DNA of 64,000 bases from Orthonyx spaldingii (Eukaryota; Chordata; Aves; Passeriformes; Orthonychidae): assembly GCA_013397795.1 (NCBI GenBank), contig VZTJ01000086.1, forward strand, positions 565,626 through 629,625, written 5' to 3'. Position 1 is the first letter of the stretch, and every line of letters starts with the position of its first letter. Made by a program: the position numbers and the translations under genes. The notes beneath the pieces are model-generated. The model was not told the origin of the DNA. It was given only the letters and a program-made list of their open reading frames with translations, and made no database searches. Shown here one piece after another: positions 1 to 12,480 of the stretch.

Positions 1-225
1 CGGGGACTCTGCGGCTGGCCCGGTGCTCAGCAGTGGGATTTGTCCCCAGACGTGGCCAGCTTGCCAGCTCCCCTCACCCCCTCCTGCCACGCTCGGTTTG
101 GTGCCCGGAGCCGTTAAAGACCATATGTGATCTCCAGCAAAGAGGGCTCAGGCGTCCCTCCGTGTCACATCACGGCGACACTCGTCAGTGCCGAGACAGA
201 GAGAGGGAAGTGGGAATCAAACAAT

Positions 226-475
226 CACAGTATGGTTTGGATGGGAAGGGACCTTAAAGCTCGTGTTGTCCCACCCCCTGCCGAGGACAGGGACACCTTC
301 CGCCATCCCAAGATGCTCCAAGCCCCGTCCAACCTGACCTTGAGCACTTCCAGGGATGGGCAGTCACAGATTCTCTGGACAATCTGTGCCAAAGCATCAC
401 CAGCCTCACAGGGAAGAATTTCTTCTCAACGTCCCATCTAACCCTGCCCTCTATCAGTTTTCAGCCATTCCCCCA
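226..475 (-). mobile_element. CR1 retroposon fragment (3' end)
   Basis: The minus-strand copy starts with the CR1 3'-terminal pattern, seen on the plus strand as TATGGTTTGGATGGGAAGGG followed by ACCTTAAAG. It continues through the usual run of CATCCCAAGATGCTCCAAGC, CCCGTCCAACCTGACCTTGA and CCAGGGATGGGCAGTCACAG up to CAGTTTTCAGCCATTCCCCC. It is 5'-truncated, as nearly all bird CR1 copies are. No ORF survives. Confidence 0.85.
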
Positions 476-3400
476 AGGATGGGTAAGGGACAGCACAACC
501 CTGCTGGTGCTGCAGTGCCAGCCAATGGGTCACGCAGGCAGATTTAGCCTTTTCCTGCATGTCTGGGTCTGCTCCAGGGATTGAGCAGCCATCCTGGACG
601 CTGGAGGTGTGGAGGTTGGCCAGACCCAGCTGAAACAGACCCAGAGTAGGGGTCTGCCCATGCAGGTGGTGTTCCAGCTGTGATGACCTGGGCGGTCCTG
701 TCCAGTCCTGTGGTTAATGCCAGCCATCCTCTAGCTCTGCCTGGAGAACAATGGGCATCCTGTGTGCAGGAGAAGGGCCTGCTGCCCCGCTCCCCTACGG
801 ACTGGCTGAACCATCCTCCGACCAGTCGGGCAAGTTTTCAATGCAACGGAGTTGGGTTTTTCATTTAAAAAAAAACCCCACACAACAAAAAACCACACAT
901 TTGTCAAAGCTGAAATGTTTCAGGGAGCTGTATCGTTCAGGCAGACTTTTGCCAAAAGCTGGGCAGACTTTTGGTGGCTGCCTGCCCGATTTCCTAACCC
1001 TTTGCCTAGCAGGCAGCCTCAAAACCCAGGTTCCCAGGCTGCGTCCAGGCTGCCAGAGCTCGCAGCTTCCCGGCCCTGAGCCTGGCGGGAGGCACAGGCA
1101 GCGGAACAGCCTCTCCCTGCTCCGGTGGGAGGACATCGACTCCAGGCACCGCTTTGCACAGGACCCCGCGCTGCAGGAATCCCACGCCTCACCCCACGGC
1201 TCTTGTCTCTTCCGTGACGTCTCTTGTCTGCTGGAAGCGGCCCCAGCAACCCTCTGGAGCTGGGGCAGCGCGGGAAGTGTCAACTGACAGCTCTGCTTTG
1301 TTTCAGGGGGAAAAAAGAGTAACACAATCCCTTCTCATCTTCTCTGGTGGCCTCACTTAACTTCTCGGTGCCTCGGTTTGCCAGGTTCTGGGATTGTAAA
1401 GCCCTGTAAAAGACTCGGAGATCCTGGCACTTGGGGGAGGAAGGTAAGAATTAAAACAGGAGGAGCAACTGGCTCCCAGACCCCTCCACCACCTCCCAGC
1501 CCAGCACTGTCCTTTCCCCTCCTCTCTGCACGTTATCAAGTGTGTGAGATCTTTCTGCACATCTTCACCTCCCAGGACCCCTCTCTATGCTCTCCCTGTC
1601 CTGTTTTCCTTCTCTCCAAGGCCCAGAATGCTGCAGCCATCCCTGCCTCTGCCAGGCTTCCCTCCTCTGCTTCCCTGCCTGCTCTGCTCTGTGCGAGGGC
1701 TCAGACAGACAAGGTGGCTGTCCCCAGTTCCTTCTTTGTGTCTCTGAGGTGTCTTGACCTGGGGAGAGCCCCTTGCTCTGGGCACAGACCACAGTCAGGC
1801 TCAGCTGGGATAGGTGACCACTCATTGGGAGCCTGGAAAATGCAGGAATATGAATCCTGCAGAAGTAAAAAAAGTATTTAAGGTCCCCAGGACACTGGCC
1901 AGGAAGCAAGACCCTGAATCCAGCCATGCTGTCCCAGCAGGGATCAGGCCACTGTCTGTTGGCCATGCAGGGCTTGAAGCGACATCTGTCCTCAGAGCAT
2001 CGCTCTCCGCTCAGCAGAATTCCCCACACCAACCGGAGAGAGAATCATCCCGTGTTTGTTTGCCCTGGTTTGTTTTTAACAAAACTGTGCTGCTGGCTGT
2101 TTATCACTTCATTTTCCTCCAGGAGATGAGGCAAGCGAAGGAGATCAGCCAGAATAAAACACGACCTTTATGGGCTGTGCTGTGGGCTTGGACTTTCCAC
2201 CTACCGCCTGTTTGTACCAATGGGGTCTGAGCTGAGCAGATGCCAGGTGCCATGTTTGGTGCTGGCAGAGGAGCAGCATATGTAGCTCTGAGCTCAGGCC
2301 CACGGGATACTCCCCAGCGTGTGCTCATGACACCCACCCAGAGAGTTTTTGTGCCACAGCTCAAGTCACTTCCTCACACCCAGCAAATTCCTCCTCCTGG
2401 TGCCCGTCCCCCCACGGTGAATCTCAGCAGAGGAGGGCTGAGTGCTTGTGAGGGAACACTGCACACAAGGCACCGTTTCTGGGTTGCTGTGAAGACCCAG
2501 GCATACAGGGACTTGCTCCCTGGCCTTGCTGGGTCCCCAGCTGGGCTAATGTGTGCAACACTCCTTAGGCCTCCCTGGGGATCCAGAGGACTTTGCTCCC
2601 TGGGCGTGCTCAGTGCGTGAGGCAGAGTCTGCACTGAGACACAGCAAAGCCCAGCCACGTGAAAGATGCTCCAGTTGAGGTGTCCGCAACACCCAGCCCA
2701 TTCCTGCCTCTCCTCTCACAGCTCTCCAGCCCAGCCTGGGACCTGCCCCTGGCTCGGGTGGGCCTGACTGGCTTCCAGCCAGGTGCTCACCAGCCTGGGC
2801 TCGAAGCACAGCTCAGGTCTTTGCTACTGGGAACTGTTTGGAGCAGGCTGGCCGGCTCACCCAGCTCTCCAGCCATGCCCTGTGTGCTCCCCAGCCCACC
2901 ACACACCCACCAGCCTTCCCGTGGGCCCCACCTGTGTCACACGGAGGTGCACAGCCAGCCCCCTCCCCGTCGGGGTTGAGGGGGACAACTCTGTCCTGAG
3001 GGGCCTGGCTTGGGGGTAGAAGTGATATCCTAAGAGGAGGCTAAGAGAAAGGCAAAGCCTTCACCACAAAGTGTTTCTGTCCACCAACACTGAGTGCTGG
3101 GTGTGCCATTGGTTCTGATGGGGTCCTGCTGAGCCTCCTGGGGGTTCTGCCCCTCCTGCTTGGGGATTCACATCCTGCAGCATCCTCCCCATCCTCATCT
3201 GGACCTAGCCTGTCTCTCCCTTTTCTCAGGGAGAGAGTGAGGCTCTCTCTGGTGTCATTGCTACTGCCTCCAGTCCCAAAATGTTCTGTCCAGTGACCCC
3301 GTGGACCTGTTATCCTTTGGAAGCACAGTGTGTACAGCACATCTCTCCCAAATGGTCCTGAGAGGGGCTGAGGGTGCCTCTGGCCTGGCTTTTGTGGTGC

Positions 3401-4859
3401 TCACACAAGAACTGAACATTCATTGTATTTACCACAGACTCTAGCTGTAAAAAGAGCTCTTCTGACCTGTTTTTGAATAAAATCCAGACTGTTTTGACCC
3501 ATGGATGGCATCCTGAGGTTTGAAGGTGTTTATGGAATAGCAGTGAGCTCAGAGATGGGATGATGGACCAGGGAAGGGGTGGCCTGGTGGGGATATCTCC
3601 AAGGGAAGATGGGAAAAGACCCCACTGTAACAGCCATCTGCCAAATGTCCCGGTGGCTTCTGGGCCACTAAAGATCTGAGCCACAGCCCCAAGGGCAGCT
3701 GTGGGACCTGTGTGAATGGGGACAGTGAAGGTGACTGTTTTGAGCTCTTTTGAGGACAAAGCCTTGTTCAATGATATGTCTTATCTTCTGCCTCTCTGTT
3801 TGGAAGGTCCAGAACTTCAAAATCCCCCACTTGAAGCACAAAGAAAGGTGTCGTCCACCCTCACCAGTCTCCCAGGCATGGTCAGATCAGGAGGGTTTTT
3901 ATCACAAATGAAGAATTCCCCTTCCAGACAGAAGAGAGCCTTAGGGCACGCACAGGGAAGCAGCAGGGCATGAGGCAAGGCAACACTGGGAAGGCAACCA
4001 GCTCCCTGGAGGCATTTAGGGACACCCTGGGAGAGCAGTGGGGATGGGAGCTCGCCTGGAAGCCTGCCCCGCAGCCTGCCTCTCTCCTCCCTCAGCTGAG
4101 TCCCCGGCAGGTAGTGACAGAAACCAAGCAGGTTTGTTCGCAGTGACATTTTGGAGGATGCCTCCCAAAGATGAGTCAGGCTGTGCCTGCTGCAGAAAAA
4201 CAGTGATGCAGTGTCTTGTGGGACAGCTTTAGTGGCTGTGGAGGAGGCAGGCTCACCTGAGCCAGCCTCACCACGCTGGTCCTTGGGAAATGCCTACCAC
4301 AGATACAGCGCTGGTCCTTGCAAGAACACTCTTCCTTCTCTTCCACGGAGTCATTAATGCTCTTGGAAACTTTTGCAGCAGCTGGAACTGTGTCCCTCAG
4401 TGAGGTGCCCACCCAGAGGTGTCTCACCTACCTCTGCCTGCAGTATTCCCACCCCATCCTGTCCCTGTTGCTAAGGTTCTCAGCTTAGCAATGCCTGCTG
4501 CTGACACAAGACCCTGGATACTGCCTATCACATTTCCCGTGAGCAGCAGAGAGCAGTGAAAACAGAGATCAGAGAGCCGAGGAGAGGAGCTCAGCCTGCT
4601 AATTACAGTGGGAAAGCAACATTCAGCACCTGCTGCTGGCAGTTCCGTGCTTCTGCCAGGGGCTGCACGGCAAAACAGGTTTGGTTGGTGGTGAGATAGG
4701 GCAGCAAAACAGGATCCAGTAGGGCCAGGAGAGGTGGGGGGAAAGTTGGTGTTACAAGGAAGGAATAAGACAAACTGGTGGGGTTAGGAGGATTACATCC
4801 ATGATGCACTGATCCAGAACTACCCCTCCAGACGGGCTGGGTCTGTGCAGAGGCAAGTT
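476..4859. other. Gene-free GC-rich stretch
   Basis: I see no coding gene, RNA gene or clear repeat here. Open frames up to 178 codons overlap in several frames and resemble no family. An A-run near 869-880 and a short AT-richer zone near 3380-3500 are the only compositional changes. Any exon of a neighbouring gene would have to be shorter than I can detect. Confidence 0.5.
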
Positions 4860-5200
4860 GTCGTGATCATCACCCTTCTGTCGTCTCTGTGCTCGTCTCT
4901 GTGCAAATCACAACGTGATTTTCCTCCTCCCGCCGCTCTGCCAGGGTGATTTGTGTCAGCAGGGTCTCTGGCCAAGGTGATTGCAGCAGCCTATTTTTGG
5001 GAGTGCCCTTGAGAGTTGCAAGGCAGGAAGGTGGAGCCCAGCTGTTCCCGGTGTCCGTGCCCCGGGGAGGCACCAACACCTGCAGTCCCTGCTGGCTGCT
5101 CTCCAGCGCCTCGCTAATTGCGCCCGGGCCTTTAAATAATGCAGCGGCCGAGTGCCGGAGGGGCTGCCCGCTGGCTCTCCCGGTCCTCGGGAGAGGACGA
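4860..5200. promoter_or_regulatory. Candidate non-coding regulatory block
   Basis: The block contains TGATCATCAC, GTGATTTGTG, GGTGATTGCAG, GCTAATTGCGCCC and TTTAAATAATGC in a CpG-bearing context. It stands out from the surrounding drifted GC-rich DNA. The role is inferred from composition and homeodomain-like cores only. Confidence 0.28.
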
Positions 5201-5583
5201 AACAGCTCAGCTGGGGGCCACTTCAGGCTGCAGGAGATGGCAACATCTCCTTTTGGGTCCTGGGGTTTTGGCTCCAAAGGTGCTTTCTGACTCAGCGTGG
5301 TTGCTGGATGCCTGTTGACTCTCTGGGACTTTTATTTGGCTCTGAAAATCAGCAATAGGCTCATAGATGCTTACTGGTTTGAGGCCATTTTAGGTACAGA
5401 CAAAGATTTAAAGGACAGGTCTGCACCCGAATGTATGTGAATCCTATTCTGACCATCACTTTTATTTGTCTCACCTTACAACACCTACTGAGGTGCTGTC
5501 CACCCCCAAAGCCGCCCCACTTCACCTGAACGTGGCAGGGGTCATCTCAGTAGCTGTTCCTGGGCCTCCCCTGATCGCCCTTG

Positions 5584-5741
5584 CCCAGAGAAGCTGTGGC
5601 TGCCCCATCCTTGGAAGTGTCCAAGGCCAGGTTGGATGGGGCTTGGAGCAACCTGGGATAGTGGGAGGTGTCCCTGCCCATGGCAGGGGGTGGAATTGAG
5701 ATGGTTTTTAAGATCCCTTCCAACCCAAACTGTTCTATGAG
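5584..5741 (+). mobile_element. CR1 retroposon fragment (3' end)
   Basis: The plus strand carries the classic CR1 tail: GAAGCTGTGGCTGCCCCATC, GAAGTGTCCAAGGCCAGG, TTGGATGGGGCTTGGAGCAA, then GATCCCTTCCAACCCAAACT and GTTCTATGA. About 160 bp remain, so the copy is heavily 5'-truncated. It lacks a tandem octamer tail. Confidence 0.88.
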
Positions 5742-6184
5742 CTGTTGACCTGCAACACAAAATGAAGGCAGACGCCTGGCTGGAAGCACAATTTGCACCC
5801 CAGCGCTTTGCATTCCACACCTGCCCATTCAGTGAACCCCAACAGCTCTTCCTGCAGTGGGTGTTGTCCTGCAGGACCCAGGGTGACAGTGACACCTGGG
5901 CTTCCACTTCTTCCTGTGTGGTGTTGCACCTCAGGGTCTGAAATTTGCCTTGCATGAGAACGGTGGCACTGCCAGCCCAAGGCCTGTCCTGCCCAGGCCA
6001 CGTCTCCAGCAGCAGCTGGAGGGGAAGGACATCTCCCCTACATCCTTCCCTGGGACATAAGAAGAAGAAAAACACACAGTACTTCCCACAGCACTTCCCA
6101 GTCTCTCTCTGGTCTTCCTGATCCAGATGCTGTCTGCAGAGTGCATGCTTTTCCATGGGTTTCTTTTCCATGATCTTGCATCCA
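5742..6184. other. Gene-free stretch between repeats
   Basis: No gene, RNA or recognised repeat is visible. A 209-codon minus-strand frame crosses this stretch and the CR1 next to it, which argues against coding. Confidence 0.5.
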
Positions 6185-6425
6185 CACTAATGCTTTTATG
6201 CCCTTTATTAAGGAGTTCCACAGCACCACAGCACGTTCCTTGAAAAATTGCTTCCATCCATCTGCTTCAACTCACTGCCTTTGCCTCATGCCCCTGCTTC
6301 TCAACTGGGAGGGAGAATGAGCAATCCCTGCTCACATTCCCTATGCTGCTCATCTTTTCCTGGATTTCTCAGCCACCCCGCAGGTGTCTCTTCCTGCTCT
6401 GCCTGTTCCTGAGAGGTAGCTGCAG
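6185..6425 (-). repeat. Old interspersed repeat remnant, CR1/L3-like (uncertain)
   Basis: The order of words (ATTAAGGAGTTCCACAG, then CTTGAAAAATTGCTTCCATC, CTGCTTCTCAACTGGGAGGG, then CATCTTTTCCTGGATTTCTC) recalls the 3' part of ancient tetrapod non-LTR repeats on the minus strand. In those, a 'pieces shifted from the consensus' look is normal. I place it by memory of the pattern, not by alignment, and it could be unique sequence. Confidence 0.3.
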
Positions 6426-9089
6426 TTCAGTGGTGTGGATGAGAAACGCTGTGGCTCGCAGTAAAGCTGGAGTCTTGCGATACCCTCCAAATATTGCTGA
6501 ATTTATCTTTCCGGCACACCTGCCAAGCTAAGAAATCCTGTTACCCCTATTCCAGGGAGGAACAGCACGGCCAGGTAGCAAACACTCCCCTGATGCAAAA
6601 CAAGGAGTTGGAAACCAGGTGCTGAGCCTGCAAGTCCTTGTTCCCACCTGAGAGGTGCTTTGCTAAGCAAACCAGCTAAACCAAGCTTAACTAAGCACCC
6701 GGCTTAACTCTGCACCCACCCAGCTGACCAAAATCTTGTCATTACAGTGACCAACCCACCAGTGCTGCGTTTTGATCTCCTGGAGTTGTCATCCAGCTCG
6801 GATGCCAGCAAAACCTAGCTGGAGAGACATGGCTTTTCCCAGACAAAGGGAAGGAGGGGAGGGAGCAGCTGAGCCAGTGGAACTGTTTGTGCAGCCGTAA
6901 TCACACCGTAAAGCACAGCGGCAGCACCTGGAAAACAGCCCTTGTGCGAGCCTGGCAAAGGGGCCCTGGTGACCAGAACAGTTCAATGTGGAGCTGCCTT
7001 TTTGGGGGGACTCACCCCGCCCCGAATGGGGGTACTCACACACAGCTGCCCACAGGGACAGCACTTTGATCCTTTTTGGCCAGGGAAGAATTGCTGTCTC
7101 CAGGTTTCAACTTCACATCTGTTTGCCTTCATTAAATATTTTTTTTTAAATAGAGAGGAAGGCCAGTGTTTTTTGGCAGTTTGAAAGGATCCCACCCAAT
7201 GGAAATGGAAGGGAGCAGAGAATGGGGAAGGCTGGGAGGGAAGGTGTCCAGCCTTGCCTGAGGCATCCGCTGCTCCCTGCCCCACCACTGTGGTCCGTGT
7301 GCCCTCCAGCTGTGCCATCTTCCTCTGCCCATGTTTCCCTTGCTGGTCAGCTTCTGCTGACCCCTCTGTGGGGCCAGGAGCACCATCAATGTCGGGGTAC
7401 AGCAGAGACACTCAGGGCTCAGCTCTGGGGCACCAGAATGCCAAAGACAAGAGTGGAAGAGTGCAGGGTCAGACCCCGTAACCCACCTGAGCCGGGCCAT
7501 GCACCTCCACGCTGTGTGTGCTCCAGGTGGGTGCTGGGGCACACAGGGATCCTCAAATCCGGCACCAGGGGAGAACTTGCCATCCCCAGCATTCCAAGAT
7601 GCTCAAATGCCATTCTGGGAGACACAAGCAGGGGCTGGGAAGAGCCCATGAGCTGAAGCAGTGGGAGAGACGAGCCAGACTTTGCCTCTCTCTCAGCTCT
7701 GTACCCCACACACTGCAAATGAGAGCTGCAAAGACCTCTGTTCTCCGGGCTGGCCTCTCCCCCTCGGTGCTCCTGCTCCCACTCTCAGCAGCTCAGCCCT
7801 GCATCCAGGTTTACATATAAATAAAGAGTGAGTGTGAAATCCACCCTGGGGTCTCTCCTGACTCCCACTTGGCTCCCTAATTGGAAAGTCTGCCAGCAGG
7901 AGATACTGCAATGAGCTAAGGCAGAAACAAACTCCCTTTATCCCAGGCAGAGACGACGGCTGGGGTTAGGTCCCAGTCCAAATCTCACTGGCTGGGAAGG
8001 ACACAGAGCAGGTTTGCACGTGCTCTGCTTCTCCCTCAGGCTCTGGGGGCTTCACCACTGCTGTGCCTGGAGGGAAGGGGCAGGGAAGGGATGTATCAGA
8101 GAGCATCCTGCAGCAGCTCATCCCTCTGGGAAGGGCTGGACTAGTACTTTGCAATCCCTGACCACCTGATGCCAACAAGGAGGAACATTAGGACAGGGGG
8201 ATGATCTCTGTGCAGCACTGGGCAAATGTATTCCTCAAATACCTGCATCTTCAAACAAAGACACCCGATTCTGAGGTTCCCCCATTTGCTCAGTTCCCCA
8301 ACACACACACAGCTCCCATCCAAACACTGCTGACCTACAGGGACCCCCTCTCCTTTTGGTTATTCTGCCTAAAGGAACCGGGAGTCAGACTCTTCACCTC
8401 CTTCCTGGAAGGGAAAACTGACTCTCACACCTTGTGGCCTCTGTTTCTGCCCCCAAACTCTGTATTGTAGGTGTTTTTCCCCACCTTCAATGGAGGCAAA
8501 GTGCTCACACCTCACCAGGCTACGTGGCACCTCAAGAACTCCCATCAACAGCCACGAGCACTGAGAAAGGCAGCTGGGAAACCTCCTCCACCAAAACCCC
8601 ATTGATTTTTTTGCTGCCTCCTCTAGTTTTTGGAAGCCCTGGAGGCACAAACGTTGCCTCCAGTGGAGCTACTTCAAAAGCAACAATGATTTCAGTACAA
8701 GCAGATCAATGTTCCAGAGCTTTGTGTTTTCGGAGAAAACAGCACAGATCTTGTCTCTAACACTGCTCCCGGTGTCCAGGGGGTGTTTTCCACAGTGGGA
8801 TGCCATGGTCACCCCAGGGTCAGGGCTTAGGTGCTGCGCAGGTTCATTTGCTTTGGGTCTGGCATCACCCAGTCTCGATGAGCTCTCCAGTTGAGTAGAC
8901 AGGAAAGAAGCCCCAGGGAGAGAAGAGGAACAAGGCATGGTCAGAATACCAAGTTAAACCAAGGATGGAGTCAAAACAGGTACCCTGAGCTGCTGAGCAC
9001 TGTTCTTGTGCAGAACCAATCTACTCCCATGGAGGGCAGGTGCTTTGCCTCTGAAAGCTCATCAGAATTTCTGACTTATGTAGGACCCA
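6426..9089. other. Gene-free GC-moderate stretch
   Basis: No gene or RNA is seen. The stretch includes a T-run with ATTAAATATT at about 7130-7150 and a short AC run at about 8301-8311. Open frames up to 144 codons are not supported by any family resemblance or splice structure. Confidence 0.5.
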
Positions 9090-9720
9090 AATAACTGGGA
9101 ATTCAAACATCTTCAAACAGAAATTTCCATTTCTGACCAGTTCTCTAAAGCGAAAACAAACCTGACATACGAAATACCATTTTATTGCTCAAGTTGTCTG
9201 TGTGAATTCAAACATCTACTGATGCAGCAAATGCTTTGTGCCAAAACAACACCAAAATTAGTAAGCTCATTGCTTCAATCATGATGTTTGGAGTGAGAGC
9301 CAAGGTGGTGCAGACTCACGGACATCTCCTATACACATAAGCATTGCTTCTGTGGCCCTTGGAGAGTTTCTCATTGCCATTCCCATGATCTGCCCTCTAA
9401 GACCAGACAGACACTTGCAAAGGCACCGTTATGGCCGTACCTTTTTGCTGGTGAGGTTCTGCCAGCTGAGTGCTGCAGACTCTTCCTTTTACTAATCCTA
9501 CCTCCTGGAGGCACTTAGCAACTAATCTGGATTACCTGTTTCTACTGTTCCATGGCAAAGGAAACATCATTGTTTCAAGTCCTGTGGGCTCACTCCGAGG
9601 CACTGGCCCACAGGAACATCCCCTTGTCTTCCTAATTTGATTTAGATTGCTCCTTTGCCAAGACCCCTCAAGCCTCACGTGGATTTAAGTGGGCCATTGC
9701 ATGGGCTCCAAACACACTCT
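9090..9720. other. AT-richer unassigned stretch
   Basis: Composition drops to near 45% GC, with few CpGs and almost no open frames. This part has no listed ORF between 9095 and 9805. Words such as ATCATGATG and CAAAGGAAACATCATTG occur, but nothing is diagnostic. It may be an old repeat or a distal non-coding element. Confidence 0.3.
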
Positions 9721-12000
9721 CTAGCTGGGGACATCATCCTGGCTGCAGCAAAGGCTCAGACCTGGGCTTGCAGCAGGAGGATTATCACTATTTAGCAGTG
9801 GCTTGTTAACAGATGCCTAAGGAAATACAGACAGCACAATGCTGACCGACAGCATGGAGCTGGAAACACCTTCCTGGTCTGATGCAGGAAGGAGTTTCTA
9901 CTTCAGAGCATCCCTTGTCAGGTTTTAACCAGCCCATGTCACTGCAGGTCAGAGCATTCAGACACAAAGTCCAGCTGACTTCCCCAAACACTGGAGCAAG
10001 CCCTTGGCTCCAGTCACCCCAGAAACAACCAGCTGGAGTCAGGACTTCCAGAGCTTTGTAAGCCAAATGGGCCCAAACTTGTGCATATAAAAGCCCCAGG
10101 GTCTGCCAGTCTTGGAGCTATTTTCCCAGCCCTCCTCCAGATCCGTGCCTGTGACTGTCATTTGTGAGGTGGGATGTGCAGCCCTGCCCACAGCGCTCCA
10201 GGCGAGGTCACGGCGACACCCCCCGCCTGCCTAACGCCTTTGTGAGACTCCTGACATCCTTCTCTGCAGTCTCTGCCATGAAGTCTCTTATTTTTATTCA
10301 CCTTTCTGGTCACTGCTGGGCTCTTGAGCAGAGGTCCTCATTGGGTTGTCACAAAATAACCCAATTCTTGGGAGGTGGCAGCCAATTCAGGAGTCCTCAG
10401 CGCCGAGAGTGGCTCTGGAGAGGCTCAGGATGGGCTCTGCCTCTGTTTGCGACACAATCTGCCCTGCCCTGTGCTGAGCTCAGCTGTGAGATCCAGGCCC
10501 ATGGTGCCTCTCTCTCCCATCAGCCTGGACACCCCACTGAACCTGACCCTCATGAGTTTTGAGCAAATTAACAGGACATGGTCTCACTCCAGACATCTCC
10601 CTCCCCGCCTCACGTGGATCGTCTTGGTGCACACGAGACTTTTCACAGATGCCACTGAGTTTCATGTAGGAGGATTATTCCCGGGAAATCTCATTTCTCA
10701 CTTCCACTCACACATCCTGGTGGCCCCTTCTAAGGACAGCAAAAGCCCCAGCCCAAGAGCCTTCCCAAAGAGCTCAGATGAGTGAGGCAGCTCTTTTAGC
10801 CCAATTGTGTTGGGACGGCGTAAAAATTCATTCCACAAACTGCTCTGGGGAAGGAGCAGCCTGGCTTGGTGGCCAGGGGTGACCTGCTCCAGAAGGAAGG
10901 ATGCTGGTGGCTCTACCTAAAGTCTTCAGCTTTGTTTGCTCACCCAGGAAAGACAAAAGCTTCAGCTCGTCCCCAGCAGCAGCGTTGTGCTGGTCGTGGT
11001 GCCAGGATGCCGCACAGACTCATGGAATTCCCAGGAAAACCAGTTCAGGTGGGCTTGTGGTGTTTGCAAGAGTTCACAGCTCATTGTCACAAAAGCTTGT
11101 CCCCCTGCCTGCAGACCCACTCCTCCCTTCCCAGGCACCCACCACAGCTTCATATGTGGCTCCAGAGACGGTGAGCTCCTTGCCTATCCTGATGAGCTCC
11201 TTGCCTATCCTGGTGAGCCAGCACCACCTGTGACGGGAGCCTGGATTGTTCCAAACCTTCCAGACACCACCAAGATCCATCCAGTTGTTCTGGGCTCTGC
11301 CCTGGCTGTTCGTGCTTTAGTGCTTCCTGCAGTGGGGCAGGCAGTGAGCCTGGGTAGCTGGGGGACAATTATTTCTGCTCCACATGGGTGAATGAAATCT
11401 CTGGTGGTGGGGCAGGACCTCACTGCAGACCTGGGTATTCCTGGGACCTTTTTCAGAGGAGCTTGGGAATTGGTAAAGAAATTTCATCCCTTTAGCACTG
11501 CCTCCAGGGGGTTTCCAGGTGGTGGCTGAAGGCATTGGACCAGTTTCCTTCCCTCTGAGTAGGGCAGGCAGCACCTTCGGGCAGAAACTTCTCCCTCCTG
11601 GCCACCCTAGATGATGACCTCCTTGAGAGGGAAGTGTTTGCCAAGCTTCAATTAGATTTTCTGAATGTCCTGTCCCTCGCCCTGTGGCCCCAGAGCCACT
11701 TCTGAGGGCTGGCACTTGTGATGGCAGCCAAAGCACAGTCCCACAGCAGAGGGAGGACACAAGGGTTCCTCCTTCCCACCACAGCGCATCCCATCCCGGC
11801 CTCCACACAGGCACCGCTGCCTGGCCTGCCAATAAACAGGACAAAGCTGCCCAGGACAATGTCCACCAACAGGATAATCCTGGTCTTGTGGAGCACAGCC
11901 CTAGCCTGTCTACATGGTGAGGAAGGACCAGCCGGGACCGCTGCCTCCCCTCCCCATCACAGCACCCAGGATTGCAGCCCCAGGCGGATTCTCTCCTCGC
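9721..12000. other. Gene-free stretch
   Basis: No gene is visible. CATATAAAAG at about 10084 looks like a TATA box but has no supporting start region. Frames up to 180 codons (minus, 11317-11859) show no domain and overlap frames on the other strand. Confidence 0.5.
11172..11213. repeat. 21-bp tandem duplication
   Basis: The unit TGAGCTCCTTGCCTATCCTG plus one base occurs twice back to back with a period of 21. It is a local slippage-type duplication of unknown effect. Confidence 0.85.
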
Positions 12001-12480
12001 TGGATAACTTACACGTAGCTTCCCTGCTCCATATACTCAGCTGTTCCTCTGATATGGTGCCAGTCTCAACACATGGAATCCAGGCCTTCAAAATCTTCCA
12101 TAAGCTCAAGCAACTTTACATTAGCACATTGTCGATGATTTCGAAGCCTACAGGCTCAGCCCGGCGAGCCTTCCATAAAATATCGAGCGAGGTAATGGTA
12201 GCTCTGCGTGAAGCAGAATGAAACGGTGGAGTCGTCCATCTTCCCAGCCACCACATTTCTCCTGGCTGAATAAAAAAGGTTATTTAATGGTAGTATTAAA
12301 TTCAGTGCCACCTGTTGTATTCCTGTGTCCCTGGGACCTGGAAGGAATGCTCTTCTCACAGCTTTCCATGTTATTTGTGAGGATACGGCTCCTAATCGCA
12401 GCTCTGCTATGTTAACATTTCCAGGAATTTTCATCAGGCCATTCAACATCAACCCTTAGTTCCTGAGAGCTTCCCTTTCC
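12001..12480. promoter_or_regulatory. Candidate non-coding regulatory block
   Basis: This is AT-rich sequence that keeps CpGs (TTGTCGATGATTTCG, ATATCGAGCGAGG, AACGGTGGAGTCGTCC) and ends in GGTTATTTAATGGTAG. Preserved CpG in AT-rich DNA is unusual in drifting vertebrate sequence and suggests constraint. Frames on both strands (167 codons plus, 98 minus) overlap and look like chance. Confidence 0.35.

Noticed and set aside
10078..10095. CATATAAAAG as a TATA box
   Set aside because: There is no CpG island, initiator or open frame with support downstream; a chance match is likely.
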